Below, one piece after another: positions 1 through 8,641 of a DNA stretch of 64,000 nt. Position 1 is the stretch's first letter; each line of letters opens with the position of its first letter. The notes under the pieces were generated by a model that had not been told where the DNA came from, made no database searches, and worked only from the letters and a program-made list of their open reading frames with translations. The stretch is from assembly GCF_024171695.1 (NCBI RefSeq), contig NZ_JAMTCF010000007.1, forward strand, positions 372,001 through 436,000. The letters run 5' to 3'. The stretch comes from Actinosynnema pretiosum. Its GTDB lineage: Bacteria > Actinomycetota > Actinomycetes > Mycobacteriales > Pseudonocardiaceae. A program made the translations under genes and the position numbers.

Positions 1-1
1 G

Positions 2-256
2 TACGCGGTCGGCGTGGCGGCGTGGCGGCTGGGCGCCGGTCGGGCCCGCAAGGAGGACCCGGTGCAGGCCGGGGCCGGGGTGCGGTGCCTGGTGAAGCCG
101 GGTGCGAGCGTGAGCGCGGGGCAGCCGATCGCGGAGCTGCACACGGACACGCCGGAGGCCTTCGACGCGGCGTTCGAGACGCTGCGCGGCGGGGTGGAGC
201 TGAACGGGGAGAGCACCGAGCGCTCGGCGCTGGTGATCGACACCATTCGCGGCTGA
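2..256 (+). CDS. deoA: Thymidine phosphorylase, C-terminal fragment (cut by window edge)
   Basis: Only the last 84 residues lie in the window. They carry the C-terminal pyrimidine nucleoside phosphorylase domain: a GVAAWRLGAGRARKEDPVQ stretch, then a small beta-rich segment with VKPGASVSAGQPIAELHTD. That pattern is typical of the C-terminal domain of DeoA/Pdp enzymes, which cleave thymidine to thymine and deoxyribose-1-phosphate using phosphate. The missing N-terminal part holds the phosphate and nucleoside sites, so substrate preference cannot be read here. A hairpin terminator lies 20 bp after the stop. Adenosine deaminase lies about 3.3 kb downstream on the same strand; deoA and add are close neighbours in many actinobacteria, so the genes between them look like insertions. 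Confidence 0.85.
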   Translation, partial: YAVGVAAWRLGAGRARKEDPVQAGAGVRCLVKPGASVSAGQPIAELHTDTPEAFDAAFETLRGGVELNGESTERSALVIDTIRG

Positions 257-275
257 GACCGGGACGACGGACGGA

Positions 276-301
276 GGGGCGCGGCCGGGTGGCCGCGCCC
301 C
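276..301. terminator. Bidirectional hairpin terminator between converging genes
   Basis: An 11-bp perfect GC stem (GGGGCGCGGCC/GGCCGCGCCCC) with a 4-nt loop sits between the deoA stop and the stop of the opposing inhibitor-like gene, so it can serve both strands. There is no long T-run, as is common in high-GC actinobacteria. Confidence 0.7.
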
Positions 302-317
302 TTCGGCGTTCCTAGGC

Positions 318-902
318 TCAGCGGCAGTTGTAGATCGCGCGCACCGGGGCCCAGTTGACGTTGGTCGCCTGCTTCGAGCTGGCGGCAGGCATGATCCAGG
401 TGGTGTCGTTCGTGAAGAGCAGCACCGGCTTCGTCCCCGTGGTCTGGTTGTTGTGCCAGGAGCCGGTCGTGCTCCACGGGATCGGGTACCCGCCGCAGTC
501 GTACATGCCGATGTTGTCGCCCCTGAAGTGCTCCTGCGCGTAGGCGCAGAACCAGCCGTAGCGCGCCCAGTTCCCGCTGCACTGCGGGTCGTTGTCGAGC
601 GTCGTCGCACCGCCGACCAGCGCCCTCGTCCGGTCCTCGCCGGGCACGGTCACGGTGAGCACCGCGCCCCCGAGGTCGATCCGGTTGGGCGCGACCTGCT
701 CGCCTCCGACCTCCCCCAGGTAGTCGTCGACCTTGTCCTGCAACCCCTCGGCCTGCTCCGCCGTCAACCCGGCCGCGCGGGCCTGCGCGGTGAAGCGGCT
801 CCCGGTGTCCGCGTTCGCCACGCCGCCGAGCAGCAGGGACATCACCGCCCCGGCCACCGCCCCCAGCGCGATCAGCTTCCTGCTCCACCGCTCCACGACC
901 AT
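318..902 (-). CDS. Secreted peptidase inhibitor I36-like protein (paralogue 1)
   Basis: This is a predicted exported protein of 194 residues. Residues 1-31 form a signal peptide: basic MVVERWSRKL, a hydrophobic core LIALGAVAGAVMSLLLGG, then ANA before the mature chain. A helical segment with AARAAGLTAEQAEGLQDKVDDYL-type composition and a short strand pair ending DRTR follow. The C-terminal half (about 110-194) has paired cysteines and the pattern WFCAY-(x6)-GDNIGMYDCG, then GSWHNNQTTGTKPVLLF. This matches the beta/gamma-crystallin-like fold of the I36 inhibitors such as Streptomyces SMPI. ATG at 902 is preceded by AGGGGGAAGC. It is a tandem paralogue of 1088-1666: the segment from LTAEQAEG to GEDRTR is nearly identical, while the crystallin-like end has diverged. 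Inhibition of a protease is inferred from family only. Confidence 0.72.
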   Translation of the reverse strand: MVVERWSRKLIALGAVAGAVMSLLLGGVANADTGSRFTAQARAAGLTAEQAEGLQDKVDDYLGEVGGEQVAPNRIDLGGAVLTVTVPGEDRTRALVGGATTLDNDPQCSGNWARYGWFCAYAQEHFRGDNIGMYDCGGYPIPWSTTGSWHNNQTTGTKPVLLFTNDTTWIMPAASSKQATNVNWAPVRAIYNCR

Positions 903-1019
903 GCTTCCCCCTGTGGCAGTCCAGGTGATCGAACTCGACGGTATCGGCGGCCGAACCACCGGAGGCGACCTTTCGGGCCTGGTCGAATCCCGGTCCCCGG
1001 CGAGTCGCCACGAAGCGCA

Positions 1020-1071
1020 AGGGCCCGCCCCCGAAGGGGCGAGCCCTGCTCGCGCGGCGTTCGAGACGCCG
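1020..1071 (-). terminator. Two tandem hairpins downstream of inhibitor paralogue 2
   Basis: Stem 1 (1055-1060 with 1066-1071, CGGCGT/ACGCCG) and stem 2 (1020-1031 with 1036-1047, 11 of 12 pairs, loop CGAA) lie just past the stop of the minus-strand gene at 1088. The remaining gap up to 902 must hold the promoter of paralogue 1; no clear -35/-10 was seen. Confidence 0.55.
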
Positions 1072-1087
1072 CGTTCGGGCCTGCGGG

Positions 1088-1666
1088 TCAGCAGTTCTTG
1101 ATGCGGGACACCGGGCTCCAGCCCACCCCGCTCGCCTGCTGCGAGTCGGCCGGGGGCATGTGCCACGGCGGCTGGCCGTTGTTGAAGTAGAGCCAGGGCC
1201 TGGTACCGGTGGTCTGGTTGTTGTGCCACGACCCCATCGTGATCCACGGGATGTAGTACACGCCGCAGTAGAACATCCCGATGTTGTTGCCGCTGAACCG
1301 CTCGTTCTCGTACGCGCAGAACCAGCCGTACCGCGCCCAGTTCCCGTTGCACTCGGGTGCGTTGTCGACGTTCGCGCCGACCTCGCCGAGGAATCTCGTC
1401 CGGTCCTCGCCGGGCACGGTCACGGTGAGCACCGCGCCCCCGAGGTCGATCCGGTTGGGGGCGACCTGCTTGCCGCCCACCTCCCGCAGGTAGTCGTCGA
1501 CCTTGTCCTGCAACCCCTCGGCCTGCTCCGCCGTCAACCCAGCCGCGCGGGCCTGCGCGGTGAACGCGCCCTCCCCGCTCGCGCTCGCCGTGCCGCCCAG
1601 CAGCAGCGACACCACTGCCGCCGCCACCGCCCCCAGTGCGATGAGCCTGCCGCTCCTCCGAACCAC
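1088..1666 (-). CDS. Secreted peptidase inhibitor I36-like protein (paralogue 2)
   Basis: 192 residues, GTG start at 1666 preceded by CAGGGGGAAC, the same leader as paralogue 1. An upstream in-frame ATG would add 29 residues of Pro/Gly-rich sequence before the signal peptide and is unlikely. Residues 1-28 are a signal peptide (VVRRSGRLIALGAVAAAV, then a small-residue ASA-type site). The middle region shares LTAEQAEGLQDKVDDYL and the strand around VLTVTVPGEDRTR with paralogue 1. The C-terminal half has WFCAYENERFSGNNIGMFYC and GSWHNNQTTGTRP, again I36/SMPI-like. The two copies plausibly arose by local duplication and then diverged in the surface loops of the crystallin-like domain, as expected if they bind different proteases. 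Target and activity are not visible in sequence. Confidence 0.72.
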   Translation of the reverse strand: MVRRSGRLIALGAVAAAVVSLLLGGTASASGEGAFTAQARAAGLTAEQAEGLQDKVDDYLREVGGKQVAPNRIDLGGAVLTVTVPGEDRTRFLGEVGANVDNAPECNGNWARYGWFCAYENERFSGNNIGMFYCGVYYIPWITMGSWHNNQTTGTRPWLYFNNGQPPWHMPPADSQQASGVGWSPVSRIKNC

Positions 1667-2017
1667 TGTTCCCCCTGGTGGATCGCGCGGGGCGGTCGTG
1701 GAACCGGACGCCCCGCGATCGGCGCCCGCCGGACTCCCCGGTCCTGCGGGCACCCCCGACGCTAGCCGCGCAACGGCCGCCCACCCCCGCCTTTCGACGG
1801 TGCTCGAAGCACTGCGGGAACGCGCACCCGTGCCGCCCCACGCACGCGAAAGGGCCCGACCCCCGTGAGGGGCGGGCCCTTCCGAGCGCTCGCGCCGCGC
1901 TGGAGTCTCCCCGACCAGCGGGCGCCCGTGATCAGGCGCTCAAGTTCATCCGTCCGGCTCGCGGCCGTCCGGTCAGCCCGCCGTCCGGCAGGCTCGTCCG
2001 TCCGGCTCGTCCGCCGG
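1667..2017. other. 351-bp gap upstream of inhibitor paralogue 2
   Basis: Holds the leader of the minus-strand inhibitor gene, a strong hairpin at 1850-1882 and, from about 1950 to 2015, short repeats of the type CGTCCGGCTCG. No credible gene was seen; open frames here are GC-composition shadows. Confidence 0.5.
1850..1882 (-). terminator. Hairpin terminator of the coiled-coil gene
   Basis: A 14-bp stem (AAGGGCCCG-CCCC type, one mismatch) with loop GTGA lies about 135 bp downstream of the stop of the minus-strand gene at 2018. Confidence 0.6.
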
Positions 2018-3244
2018 TCAGGCGCCCTGGGCGTCCAGGTCGTCGTCGTCGCGCAGCTCGCCGTTCTTCGGCCCGTTCTTCCGCACCCGCCGCTGCGGCC
2101 GGGGCAGGGCGGTGGGGGGCGGGGGAGCGGAGGACGGGCCGCCGCCGAGGATCAGCTCCGCGAAGGTCGCCATCGCCTCGTCCAGCTGGCCGCCGATGCG
2201 CAGCTCGGACTCCTTGTTGCTGCGGTTGACCATCGAGGTGAGCGAGTCCGCGTCGGGGCGCTCGGAGATCTTGCCCTCGACCTTCGCCATGCTCGACTCG
2301 ACCACGCCCGACAGCTCGCTGAGCCGCGTCGCGAAGTCGTCCTCCACCGCGTCGAGCCTGGTCGTCATGGTGTCCAGGCGCGAGGTGACCTGCTCCAAGC
2401 GCTGCGCCAGCCCCTCGAGGCGGTCGGTCGCGTCGACCTGGTCCCTGGTCTCGTCCAGCGCGGCGTGCAGCGCCTCGCGGGCCTCGTCCAGCTTGCCGTG
2501 CACGGTGCTGCGGGTGTCCGCGAGCGCCGAGTGCAGGCTGTCGTTGGTCGACGTGAGCGCGGCGTGGAACCCGTCCCTGGTCGAGTTGATGTTGTCGCGG
2601 GTCTCGTCCAACCGCCCGTGCAGCGCGCCCGACGTGTCGGACACGGTCCGCTGCAGCGCCTCGCGGGTGCCGTCGAGGTGCTCGTGCACGCCCTCGTCCA
2701 CCTCGTCGATGCGCGACCGGAGCGCCGCCTCCAGCGCCTCGATGCGCTCGCGCAGCGGCGTGGTCACCGCGCCGGGCAGCTGCTCGACCTTGCCGTCCTG
2801 CTTGTCCAGGTGCCCGTCGAGGTCGTCCAGCCGCTTGTGGATGTGCGACAGCTTGTCCTCGAGGCCGTCCATCCGGCCCGCGACGCCCTCGAAGCGCCCC
2901 GCGACACCGTCGAGCCTGCCGTCGAGCTGGGCGAACGGCTTGGCGAGCTTGTCGACCAGCCCCTCCACCGCGCGGTTGATGCCCTGCACCGCGGTGTCCT
3001 GCGCCTCCAGGCGGGACAGCGCCTCGTCCAGCCGCTCGGCCAGCACGCTGACCTCGGTCCGGTCGGGCAGCTCCGACAGCCGCTTGCGAACGGAACCCAG
3101 CGTCTCGAGCGGGGACATCCGCGCGTGGATCTCGTCCAGCGCGTCGAAGATCTGCTGCTGTTCGCTCTCACGGATCTCCGCGGCGCGCGTGAGCATGTTG
3201 CGCATCCGATCGAAGGACATCGTGGAGTTGCTGTTCTCGTTCAC
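2018..3244 (-). CDS. Long coiled-coil / apolipoprotein-like repeat protein
   Basis: 408 residues, no signal peptide or membrane segment, so probably cytoplasmic. Residues 1-45 are polar, about 45-345 are an almost continuous amphipathic helix with heptad-like spacing and Pro-free runs, and 355-408 is a Pro-rich basic then acidic tail ending DDDDLDAQGA. Between about 195 and 270 there is a degenerate repeat with the core HGRLDETR / HAALxSTND / HSALADTR / HGKLDEAR / HAALDETR, roughly 14-18 residues per unit. The architecture resembles apolipoprotein A/E-like or LEA-like helical repeat proteins and annotated PA-containing proteins of Pseudonocardiaceae, but no specific function can be assigned. 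ATG at 3244 is the first of several Met codons (alternative MSFDRM, eight codons in). It is divergent from add across a 281-bp region holding a dyad. Confidence 0.6.
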   Translation of the reverse strand: MNENSNSTMSFDRMRNMLTRAAEIRESEQQQIFDALDEIHARMSPLETLGSVRKRLSELPDRTEVSVLAERLDEALSRLEAQDTAVQGINRAVEGLVDKLAKPFAQLDGRLDGVAGRFEGVAGRMDGLEDKLSHIHKRLDDLDGHLDKQDGKVEQLPGAVTTPLRERIEALEAALRSRIDEVDEGVHEHLDGTREALQRTVSDTSGALHGRLDETRDNINSTRDGFHAALTSTNDSLHSALADTRSTVHGKLDEAREALHAALDETRDQVDATDRLEGLAQRLEQVTSRLDTMTTRLDAVEDDFATRLSELSGVVESSMAKVEGKISERPDADSLTSMVNRSNKESELRIGGQLDEAMATFAELILGGGPSSAPPPPTALPRPQRRVRKNGPKNGELRDDDDLDAQGA

Positions 3245-3358
3245 GGCTGGGTGCCTTCGTCCAGGGGAGGGGAGACGTCCGGGAGCCTAACCGCGACCAC
3301 GGGGTGACAGGTACTACCCCCTAGGCGGGATCGCCCATCTTGATCTAGCTTGTAGTCC

Positions 3359-3374
3359 ATCAGTGTGAACTGAT
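3359..3374. promoter_or_regulatory. Perfect inverted repeat between the coiled-coil gene and add
   Basis: ATCAGT-GTGA-ACTGAT, a perfect 6+4+6 dyad about 150 bp upstream of the add ATG and 115 bp upstream of the divergent coiled-coil gene. Size and AT content fit an operator for a dimeric regulator. No regulator was identified. Confidence 0.35.
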
Positions 3375-3525
3375 CCTGCTGTACCGGCAGGTAACAGCGC
3401 TGGCCAAGTCCCTCTGCCGAGGAATCCTGACCCTAGCGGGTGATATGTGGTCACACCCGCGTAGCGCAAAGTTCTGCATCACGACTGAACAACGCGCCAC
3501 CGGGCCCGAGGTTACGGTGTTGACC

Positions 3526-4587
3526 ATGAATCCCCTCTCGCCCGAAGCGCTCCGCGCCGCCCCCAAGGTCCTGCTCCACGACCACCTCGACGGCGGCCTC
3601 CGCCCGAGGACCGTGATCGAGCTGGCGGACGCCTGCGGGCACGAGGGGCTGCCGACCACCGACCCGGCCGAGCTGGGCGCCTGGTTCCGGGACAACGCCG
3701 ACTCCGGCTCGCTGGTCCGCTACCTGGAGGGCTTCGCGCACACCTGCGGCGTCATGCAGGACGAGGAAGCGCTGGTCAGGGTCGCCGCCGAGGCCGCGCA
3801 GGACCTGGCCGACGACGGCGTCGCCTACGCCGAGATCCGCTACGCCCCCGAGCTGTTCACCGACCGGGGCCTGCGCCTGGAGCAGGTCGTCGAGGCGGTC
3901 AGCGAGGGCTTCCGCCAGGGCGAGGCCGCCTCCGGCAACCGGATCAGGGTGAACTCGCTGCTGTGCGCGATGCGCCAGAACGACGGCTGGCAGCGCATCG
4001 CCGACCTGGTCGTGCGCTACCGCGACGCGGGCGTCGTCGGCTTCGACATCGCGGGCCCCGAGGACGGGTTCCCGCCGACCAGGGAGCTGCCGGTCTTCGA
4101 GCACCTGCGCGAGCAGAACGCCCACTTCACCATCCACGCGGGTGAGGCGGCGGGCCCCGAGTCGATCCACCAGGCCGTGCAGCGCTGCGGCGCCGAGCGG
4201 CTGGGCCACGGCGTCCGGATCACCGAGGACATCACCGGCGACGAGGTCGGCCGCCTTGCCGCGTACGTGCGCGACCGCCGCATCGCGCTGGAGATGTGCC
4301 CGACCTCGAACCTGCACACCGGCGCGGTCGCCTCGCTCGCCGAGCACCCGCTCAAGCGCCTGTCCGACCTCGGCTTCCGGGTCACGCTCAACACCGACAA
4401 CCGGCTGATGAGCGACTGCTCGCCGTCCGGCGAGTTCGCCGTCGCGGTGAACGAGCTCGGCTGCGGCTGGGACGACCTGCGGACCTTCACGGTCAACGCC
4501 GCCAAGGCCGCCTTCCTGCCGCTGGACGAGCGCAGGGCGCTGATCCAGGACGTCGTGGAACCGGGTTACGCCGCGCTCAAGGGCTGA
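3526..4587 (+). CDS. add: Adenosine deaminase
   Basis: Hydrolytic deamination of adenosine/deoxyadenosine to inosine/deoxyinosine in the cytoplasm, purine salvage. 353 residues, the usual length. The metal-binding HxH is at His18 and His20 ([10 protein letters not shown]); the HAGE signature sits near residue 204 ([13 protein letters not shown]); RLGHGVRI supplies the next catalytic histidine; [12 protein letters not shown] holds the final metal-binding Asp. ATG at 3526 is chosen because the conserved domain begins 14 residues later; the frame stays open upstream to 3445 but those residues do not look conserved. No clear Shine-Dalgarno precedes it. A strong hairpin follows the stop. It fits with deoA upstream and upp and the nucleoside phosphorylase further right as a nucleoside salvage set. 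Confidence 0.95.
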   Translation: MNPLSPEALRAAPKVLLHDHLDGGLRPRTVIELADACGHEGLPTTDPAELGAWFRDNADSGSLVRYLEGFAHTCGVMQDEEALVRVAAEAAQDLADDGVAYAEIRYAPELFTDRGLRLEQVVEAVSEGFRQGEAASGNRIRVNSLLCAMRQNDGWQRIADLVVRYRDAGVVGFDIAGPEDGFPPTRELPVFEHLREQNAHFTIHAGEAAGPESIHQAVQRCGAERLGHGVRITEDITGDEVGRLAAYVRDRRIALEMCPTSNLHTGAVASLAEHPLKRLSDLGFRVTLNTDNRLMSDCSPSGEFAVAVNELGCGWDDLRTFTVNAAKAAFLPLDERRALIQDVVEPGYAALKG

Positions 4588-4627
4588 CCGCGCCGAGCCG
4601 CCCGCGCGCGACCCCCGTGAAACGCCG

Positions 4628-4662
4628 GAGGGGCGTCCCCGACCAGGTCGGGAACGCCCCTC
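4628..4662. terminator. Bidirectional hairpin terminator after add
   Basis: 17-nt arms starting GAGGGGCGT and ending ACGCCCCTC with 16 of 17 complementary positions. It lies between add and the converging gene at 4678 and can act on both. Confidence 0.75.
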
Positions 4663-4677
4663 TCGCGCGTCGGACGA

Positions 4678-5892
4678 CTAGTGCACGCGCAGCCGGTCCT
4701 CGAAGGCCGCCGACAGCGCCCGCCACGAGGTCACCTCGGCGTCGTACGGCGCGCTCGGGGCCAACCGGTTGGGGTCGGGCTTGAGCACGTACGACACCAG
4801 CCAGCCCAGGCTCTCCGACTGGTTCAGCGCCAGCTTCACGCTGTCGTCGCCCGCCCAGTCGGCCGCGTCCTCCAGCAGCTCGACCACCAGGTCCAGCTGG
4901 GTCGGGTCGATGCCGTCCGGGCCCTCGGCGATGTCCTCGTCCAGGCCGGTCAGCACGTAGACGTTGTCCGGGTCGACCTCGACCTCCAGGTCGCCGCCGG
5001 TCGCCTTGACCACCAGCTCCTGCCAGGTCGACACCTCGGTGAGGTCGTTGTCGTCGGCCTCGACGATGAACCGGGACAGCGCGCGCGGCGAGGTGAACGC
5101 GTCGATCTTCCCCCGGCGGCCGAGGAACAGCGGCTCGTCGTCCAGGTAGCAGCGCAGCGTGTAGTACTCGCCCGCGCTGGTGATGATCTTCACCGGGTCG
5201 ATGCCGACCTCGGACCAGAACGTGGTGGGCGCGTCGCCCTCCTCGTCCTCCTCCGCGTCGTCGTCCTCGGCGCGGGCGGCCTCGGCCGCCTCCTGGTACG
5301 CGGCCAGCTCCTCCTGCCCCTTCGCGAGCGCGGCCTCGTCCACGTCCGGGGTGGACACGACCTCGTCGATCGCGTCGAGCACCTCGTCCCACTTCTCCGC
5401 GACGACCTGGCCCAGCTCGCTCCACAGCGCCTTGCCCTCGCGGCCGGTGAACGGCAGCGTGCCCTGCGGCAGCAGCGCGAAGCCCTCGGCCGAGTCGAGC
5501 ACCTCGTGGACCTTCTCCAGGTCGCACACCTCGGCCAGCGACCGCACGATCGACACCACGTCGGCCAGCTCGCCGATCACCCAGGTGTCGGGCTCCTCGG
5601 CGACCAGCTCGGGCACGCCGACCAGGTCGAACTGGTGGTTCTCGTCAGGGGAGAGCTCCTCCACCGACAGCGCGGGCACCACGTGCCACGCCGGGTGGTC
5701 GGTGAGGTCGTGCTCCGCGGCCTCGCGCACGAACGCCGCGAGGTGCGCGGCGTCGGGGAAGGCGTACAGGTCCTCCTCGTGCCCGAGGAAGGCCTCCCAC
5801 TCCTCGCCCTCCTCCCGCCAGCGGGGAGCCCACAGGGTGACGACGTCCCCCTGGGTGAGTCCCAGCTCGATCGGGACGATGTCCTGCGCCAT
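4678..5892 (-). CDS. Conserved actinobacterial acidic protein with duplicated domain
   Basis: 404 residues, very acidic, soluble. It contains two copies of one module: residues about 10-90 (LYAFPDAAHLAAFVREAAEHDLTDHPAW) and about 235-315 (IDAFTSPRALSRFIVEADDNDLTEVSTW) share the pattern D-A/L-F-x-S/D-x-x-x-L-x-x-F-[IV]-x-E-A-x-x-[HN]-DLT-x-x-x-x-W. An Ala/Glu/Asp-rich linker (residues 200-225, EDDDAEEDEEGD) separates them. Proteins of this type are conserved across mycobacteria and relatives and are sometimes labelled primosomal protein; nothing in this sequence shows a link to replication restart, so that name is not used. ATG at 5892 begins the first conserved strand. It converges on add. 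Confidence 0.65.
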   Translation of the reverse strand: MAQDIVPIELGLTQGDVVTLWAPRWREEGEEWEAFLGHEEDLYAFPDAAHLAAFVREAAEHDLTDHPAWHVVPALSVEELSPDENHQFDLVGVPELVAEEPDTWVIGELADVVSIVRSLAEVCDLEKVHEVLDSAEGFALLPQGTLPFTGREGKALWSELGQVVAEKWDEVLDAIDEVVSTPDVDEAALAKGQEELAAYQEAAEAARAEDDDAEEDEEGDAPTTFWSEVGIDPVKIITSAGEYYTLRCYLDDEPLFLGRRGKIDAFTSPRALSRFIVEADDNDLTEVSTWQELVVKATGGDLEVEVDPDNVYVLTGLDEDIAEGPDGIDPTQLDLVVELLEDAADWAGDDSVKLALNQSESLGWLVSYVLKPDPNRLAPSAPYDAEVTSWRALSAAFEDRLRVH

Positions 5893-5974
5893 CAGACCTC
5901 CCGGTCAACGCCTTGCGACCAACGCCTTGCAGCCCGTGCGATGCGGGACCAGAGCCTACGGGGTCGATCTCCGA

Positions 5975-8641
5975 CTACCGCCGCTGGCTGCGGAACCGGT
6001 CCCCTTCGTCTTCGGGGCGGGGCCCGCCGCGACGGCCCGGCGGGGGCGGCGGGGGCGGGTAGCCGCCCCGGTTCTGCCCACCGCCCTGCGGCCCGCCGGG
6101 AGGGGCCCACGGCTGCTGGCCGCCGTGCTGCTGCTGGTAGCCGCCGTCCTGCGGGCCCTGGTGACCGCCCTGGCCCGCGCCGCCCTGGCCGACGCCGCGC
6201 TGCCACGGCCCCGGCGGGACCGGGTTGGCGGGCGGCGGCGGGAACCGGCCGGGACCGCCGGGCGGGATCGTCCCCGCGCCGGGCGGGATCGTCCCCGCGC
6301 CGGGCGGGATGGTTCCGGCGCCCGGCGGGATGGTCCCCGCGCCGGGCGGGAGCCCCTGCGGGGGACGGGGCATCGCGCCGGGCGGACGGCCGCCGGGACC
6401 GCCGGGGCGGCCCTGCCTCGGGCCGGGGCCGCTCTGCGGCTGACCACCGCCCTGGAGGGGCGGCTCGTCGTAGGCGATCGTGGGCCGCCAGTCGCTGGCG
6501 TGCCACGCGGCGACGCGGTCGGCGGCCACCGGGGTGTCGGTGGCGAACGACTGCCACCGCTGGTCCATCGCGGCCACCGGCATCGCCGCGGCGGTGCCGG
6601 GCGGCGGCTGCGGCATCGACGGCGAGCGGGACTGGTCGGGGCCCTGCGGGAACAGCGGGTTCTGGGGCAGCTCGACGCCCAGGTTGCGCCGGGACGGGCG
6701 CCCGGAGGGCCGTCCCTGCGGACGCCCGGCGGGCTGCTGCCCCGAGGACGGCGCGGGCTGCTGCCCGGAGCCCTGCGCGGGAGGCGCCTGCTGCGCCGGG
6801 GACTGGACCGCCGAGACCTGCTGACCCGGAACCTGCTGACCTGGGGCCTGCTGACCCGGAACCTGCTGTCCAGGGGCCTGCGGCGCCGGGACCTGCGCCG
6901 CCGAGTTCTGGGCAGCCGGGCTCTGACCTGCCGAAACCGGCGCTGCCGTGCCCTGCACGGCGGGGTTCTGCGCTGCGGGGTTCTGGGCCGCCGGAGCCGG
7001 TGCCGCCGGGGGCTGCCCGCCGGGGGTGCTCTCGGCGCCCGCGATCACGGACGGCTTCCACTCCCACGGCTGCTCACCCGGCGCGCCGGAGGGCTGACCG
7101 CCCGCGCCGGGCCCGGACTGGGCGCCCACCGCGTGGTGCCTGCCCTCGCGCTGCTCCTGCCCGCCCTCGGCCTGCTCGGTCGAGCCGGGGAACGGGACCT
7201 GGCTGCCCTCGCGCTGCCACGGCGCGGTGCCGCCACCGGCCGAGTTCCGGTCGGCCGACGCCTGCCACGAGGAGGCGGTCGGCGGCTGCCACGAGGAGGC
7301 GGTCGGCGGCTGCCAGGCGTGCTCGGCCGAGGCCGGTGCGCTCTGACCGGCGCTCGCGGCGTCGGCCTGCGCGGAATCCGAGGCGCTCCCGGACGGCGCA
7401 GAACCGGACGGCGCAGAACCGGACGAGGTCGACCCGGCCGGGGCGGACCCGGTCGACGGCGGCACCGGTCGGACGATCTTGCTCGTGGCGTGCTCGGCGG
7501 CCTCCTCCTCGGCGCTCGCCTCGCGCTCCAGCTCGACGTCCAGCCCCAGGTCGCGGGCGCGCTTGAGCACGCGCTCCAGTCCGGGCGCGGGCTCGGGCTC
7601 CTCGTCCTGCTCCTGCCCGTCCCGCCCGGAGTGCTCCTGCTCGGCGCGTTCCCGCTCGGCCCGCTCCTGCTCGGCCCGCTCGCGCTCCTGCTGCCGCTCC
7701 CGTTCAAGGGCGCGCTCGCGCTCCAGCTGCCTGGCCCGGATCTGCTCCCGCTCGCGCTCCTGCGCCAGTTCCCGCTCGCGCTCCAGCTCCTCGGCGCGCG
7801 CCTTCTCGGCCTCGTCCCGCGCCAGCTGCAGGGTCGCCTGCTCCTGGGCGGCCTGGGCCTGCTCCAGCTCGGCCTGCTCCAGCTCCCTGGCCTCCCTGGC
7901 GCGCTGCCGCTCGCGCTCCTCGGCCCGCGCGCGGTCCCGCTCCTGGGTCTCCCGCCACGTCGGCACCCGCTCGGCCTGCTTGCCCGCCCAGCTCTGCCCC
8001 GGCGCGGAGCGCGCGGACGGCCACCCGGACCGCGACTGGGGTTCGGCCTGCCGCCACCCGCGCACGTCCTCGCGGCCCGACACCCGACGCGGGGTGTCCG
8101 GCTCCTCGCCCTCTTCCTGCCACTGGGAGGGGTCCATGACTCCCTGTTCCTCCGACTTCGCGGCCGACCACCCGCCAGTGTGCCCGGCCCCGCCCGATCC
8201 GGCACCGGTCCTAAGACCCGCGCCCGAAGCGCCGACCGCTCCGCCACCGCTCCCCGACCCACCGCCGGGCCCGTCCCCGAACCCACCGCCGGGACCGTTC
8301 CCACCGCCGGGCCCGGCGACGGCCTGCGGCCCCTCCGGCTGCGGCGGCGGCCCGGCCACCGCCTCCACCGCCGTGGCCACCGCGTCCCCCATCGCCTTCG
8401 CCAGCTCGTTGTACCCGGTCTGCACGGCCGCGTCGGTGGCGAGCCTGGCCGTCTCGGCGACCAGCACCCCGAGCTCCTCCGGCCCGCGCTCCAGCGCGGC
8501 GGGTTGGATCTTCAGGTCGCGCAGCACCCCGTTGGCCGTCGCGGTCACCCTGACCAGGCCGTTCGGGTGGGTGGCGGTGCCGGTCGCGCCCGCGAGCGCC
8601 GAGGTGAGCCGGTCGGCCGCGTCCAGGCGCTGCTCGTTCAC
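5975..8641 (-). CDS. YbaB/EbfC-fold protein with giant disordered tail (ESX-associated operon)
   Basis: 888 residues. Residues 1-98 look like the YbaB/EbfC fold (TATHPNGLVRVTATANGVLRDLKI, then a long helix). The rest is low complexity: Gly-rich 110-165; a Glu/Arg/Gln single-helix or coiled-coil tract about 235-345 of repeated ERERERA type; an acidic insert around 350-395; Pro/Ala/Gln-rich sequence 400-640 with pentad-like GQQVP/GQQAP repeats; a small ordered island around 690-725 (DQRWQSFATDTPVAADRVAAWHASDW); four GAGTIPP repeats near 790-820; and a Pro/Gly/Arg-rich end. Last gene of a four-gene operon; its GTG overlaps the upstream stop by 4 bp. In actinobacteria YbaB-like genes often sit beside ESX substrates. 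DNA binding is possible but unproven. Confidence 0.65.
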   Translation of the reverse strand: MNEQRLDAADRLTSALAGATGTATHPNGLVRVTATANGVLRDLKIQPAALERGPEELGVLVAETARLATDAAVQTGYNELAKAMGDAVATAVEAVAGPPPQPEGPQAVAGPGGGNGPGGGFGDGPGGGSGSGGGAVGASGAGLRTGAGSGGAGHTGGWSAAKSEEQGVMDPSQWQEEGEEPDTPRRVSGREDVRGWRQAEPQSRSGWPSARSAPGQSWAGKQAERVPTWRETQERDRARAEERERQRAREARELEQAELEQAQAAQEQATLQLARDEAEKARAEELERERELAQEREREQIRARQLERERALERERQQERERAEQERAERERAEQEHSGRDGQEQDEEPEPAPGLERVLKRARDLGLDVELEREASAEEEAAEHATSKIVRPVPPSTGSAPAGSTSSGSAPSGSAPSGSASDSAQADAASAGQSAPASAEHAWQPPTASSWQPPTASSWQASADRNSAGGGTAPWQREGSQVPFPGSTEQAEGGQEQREGRHHAVGAQSGPGAGGQPSGAPGEQPWEWKPSVIAGAESTPGGQPPAAPAPAAQNPAAQNPAVQGTAAPVSAGQSPAAQNSAAQVPAPQAPGQQVPGQQAPGQQVPGQQVSAVQSPAQQAPPAQGSGQQPAPSSGQQPAGRPQGRPSGRPSRRNLGVELPQNPLFPQGPDQSRSPSMPQPPPGTAAAMPVAAMDQRWQSFATDTPVAADRVAAWHASDWRPTIAYDEPPLQGGGQPQSGPGPRQGRPGGPGGRPPGAMPRPPQGLPPGAGTIPPGAGTIPPGAGTIPPGAGTIPPGGPGRFPPPPANPVPPGPWQRGVGQGGAGQGGHQGPQDGGYQQQHGGQQPWAPPGGPQGGGQNRGGYPPPPPPPGRRGGPRPEDEGDRFRSQRR

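Noticed and set aside
4678-5892. Annotation as primosomal protein
   Set aside because: A label sometimes attached to homologues, but no helicase, DNA-binding or PriA/PriB-like motif is visible.
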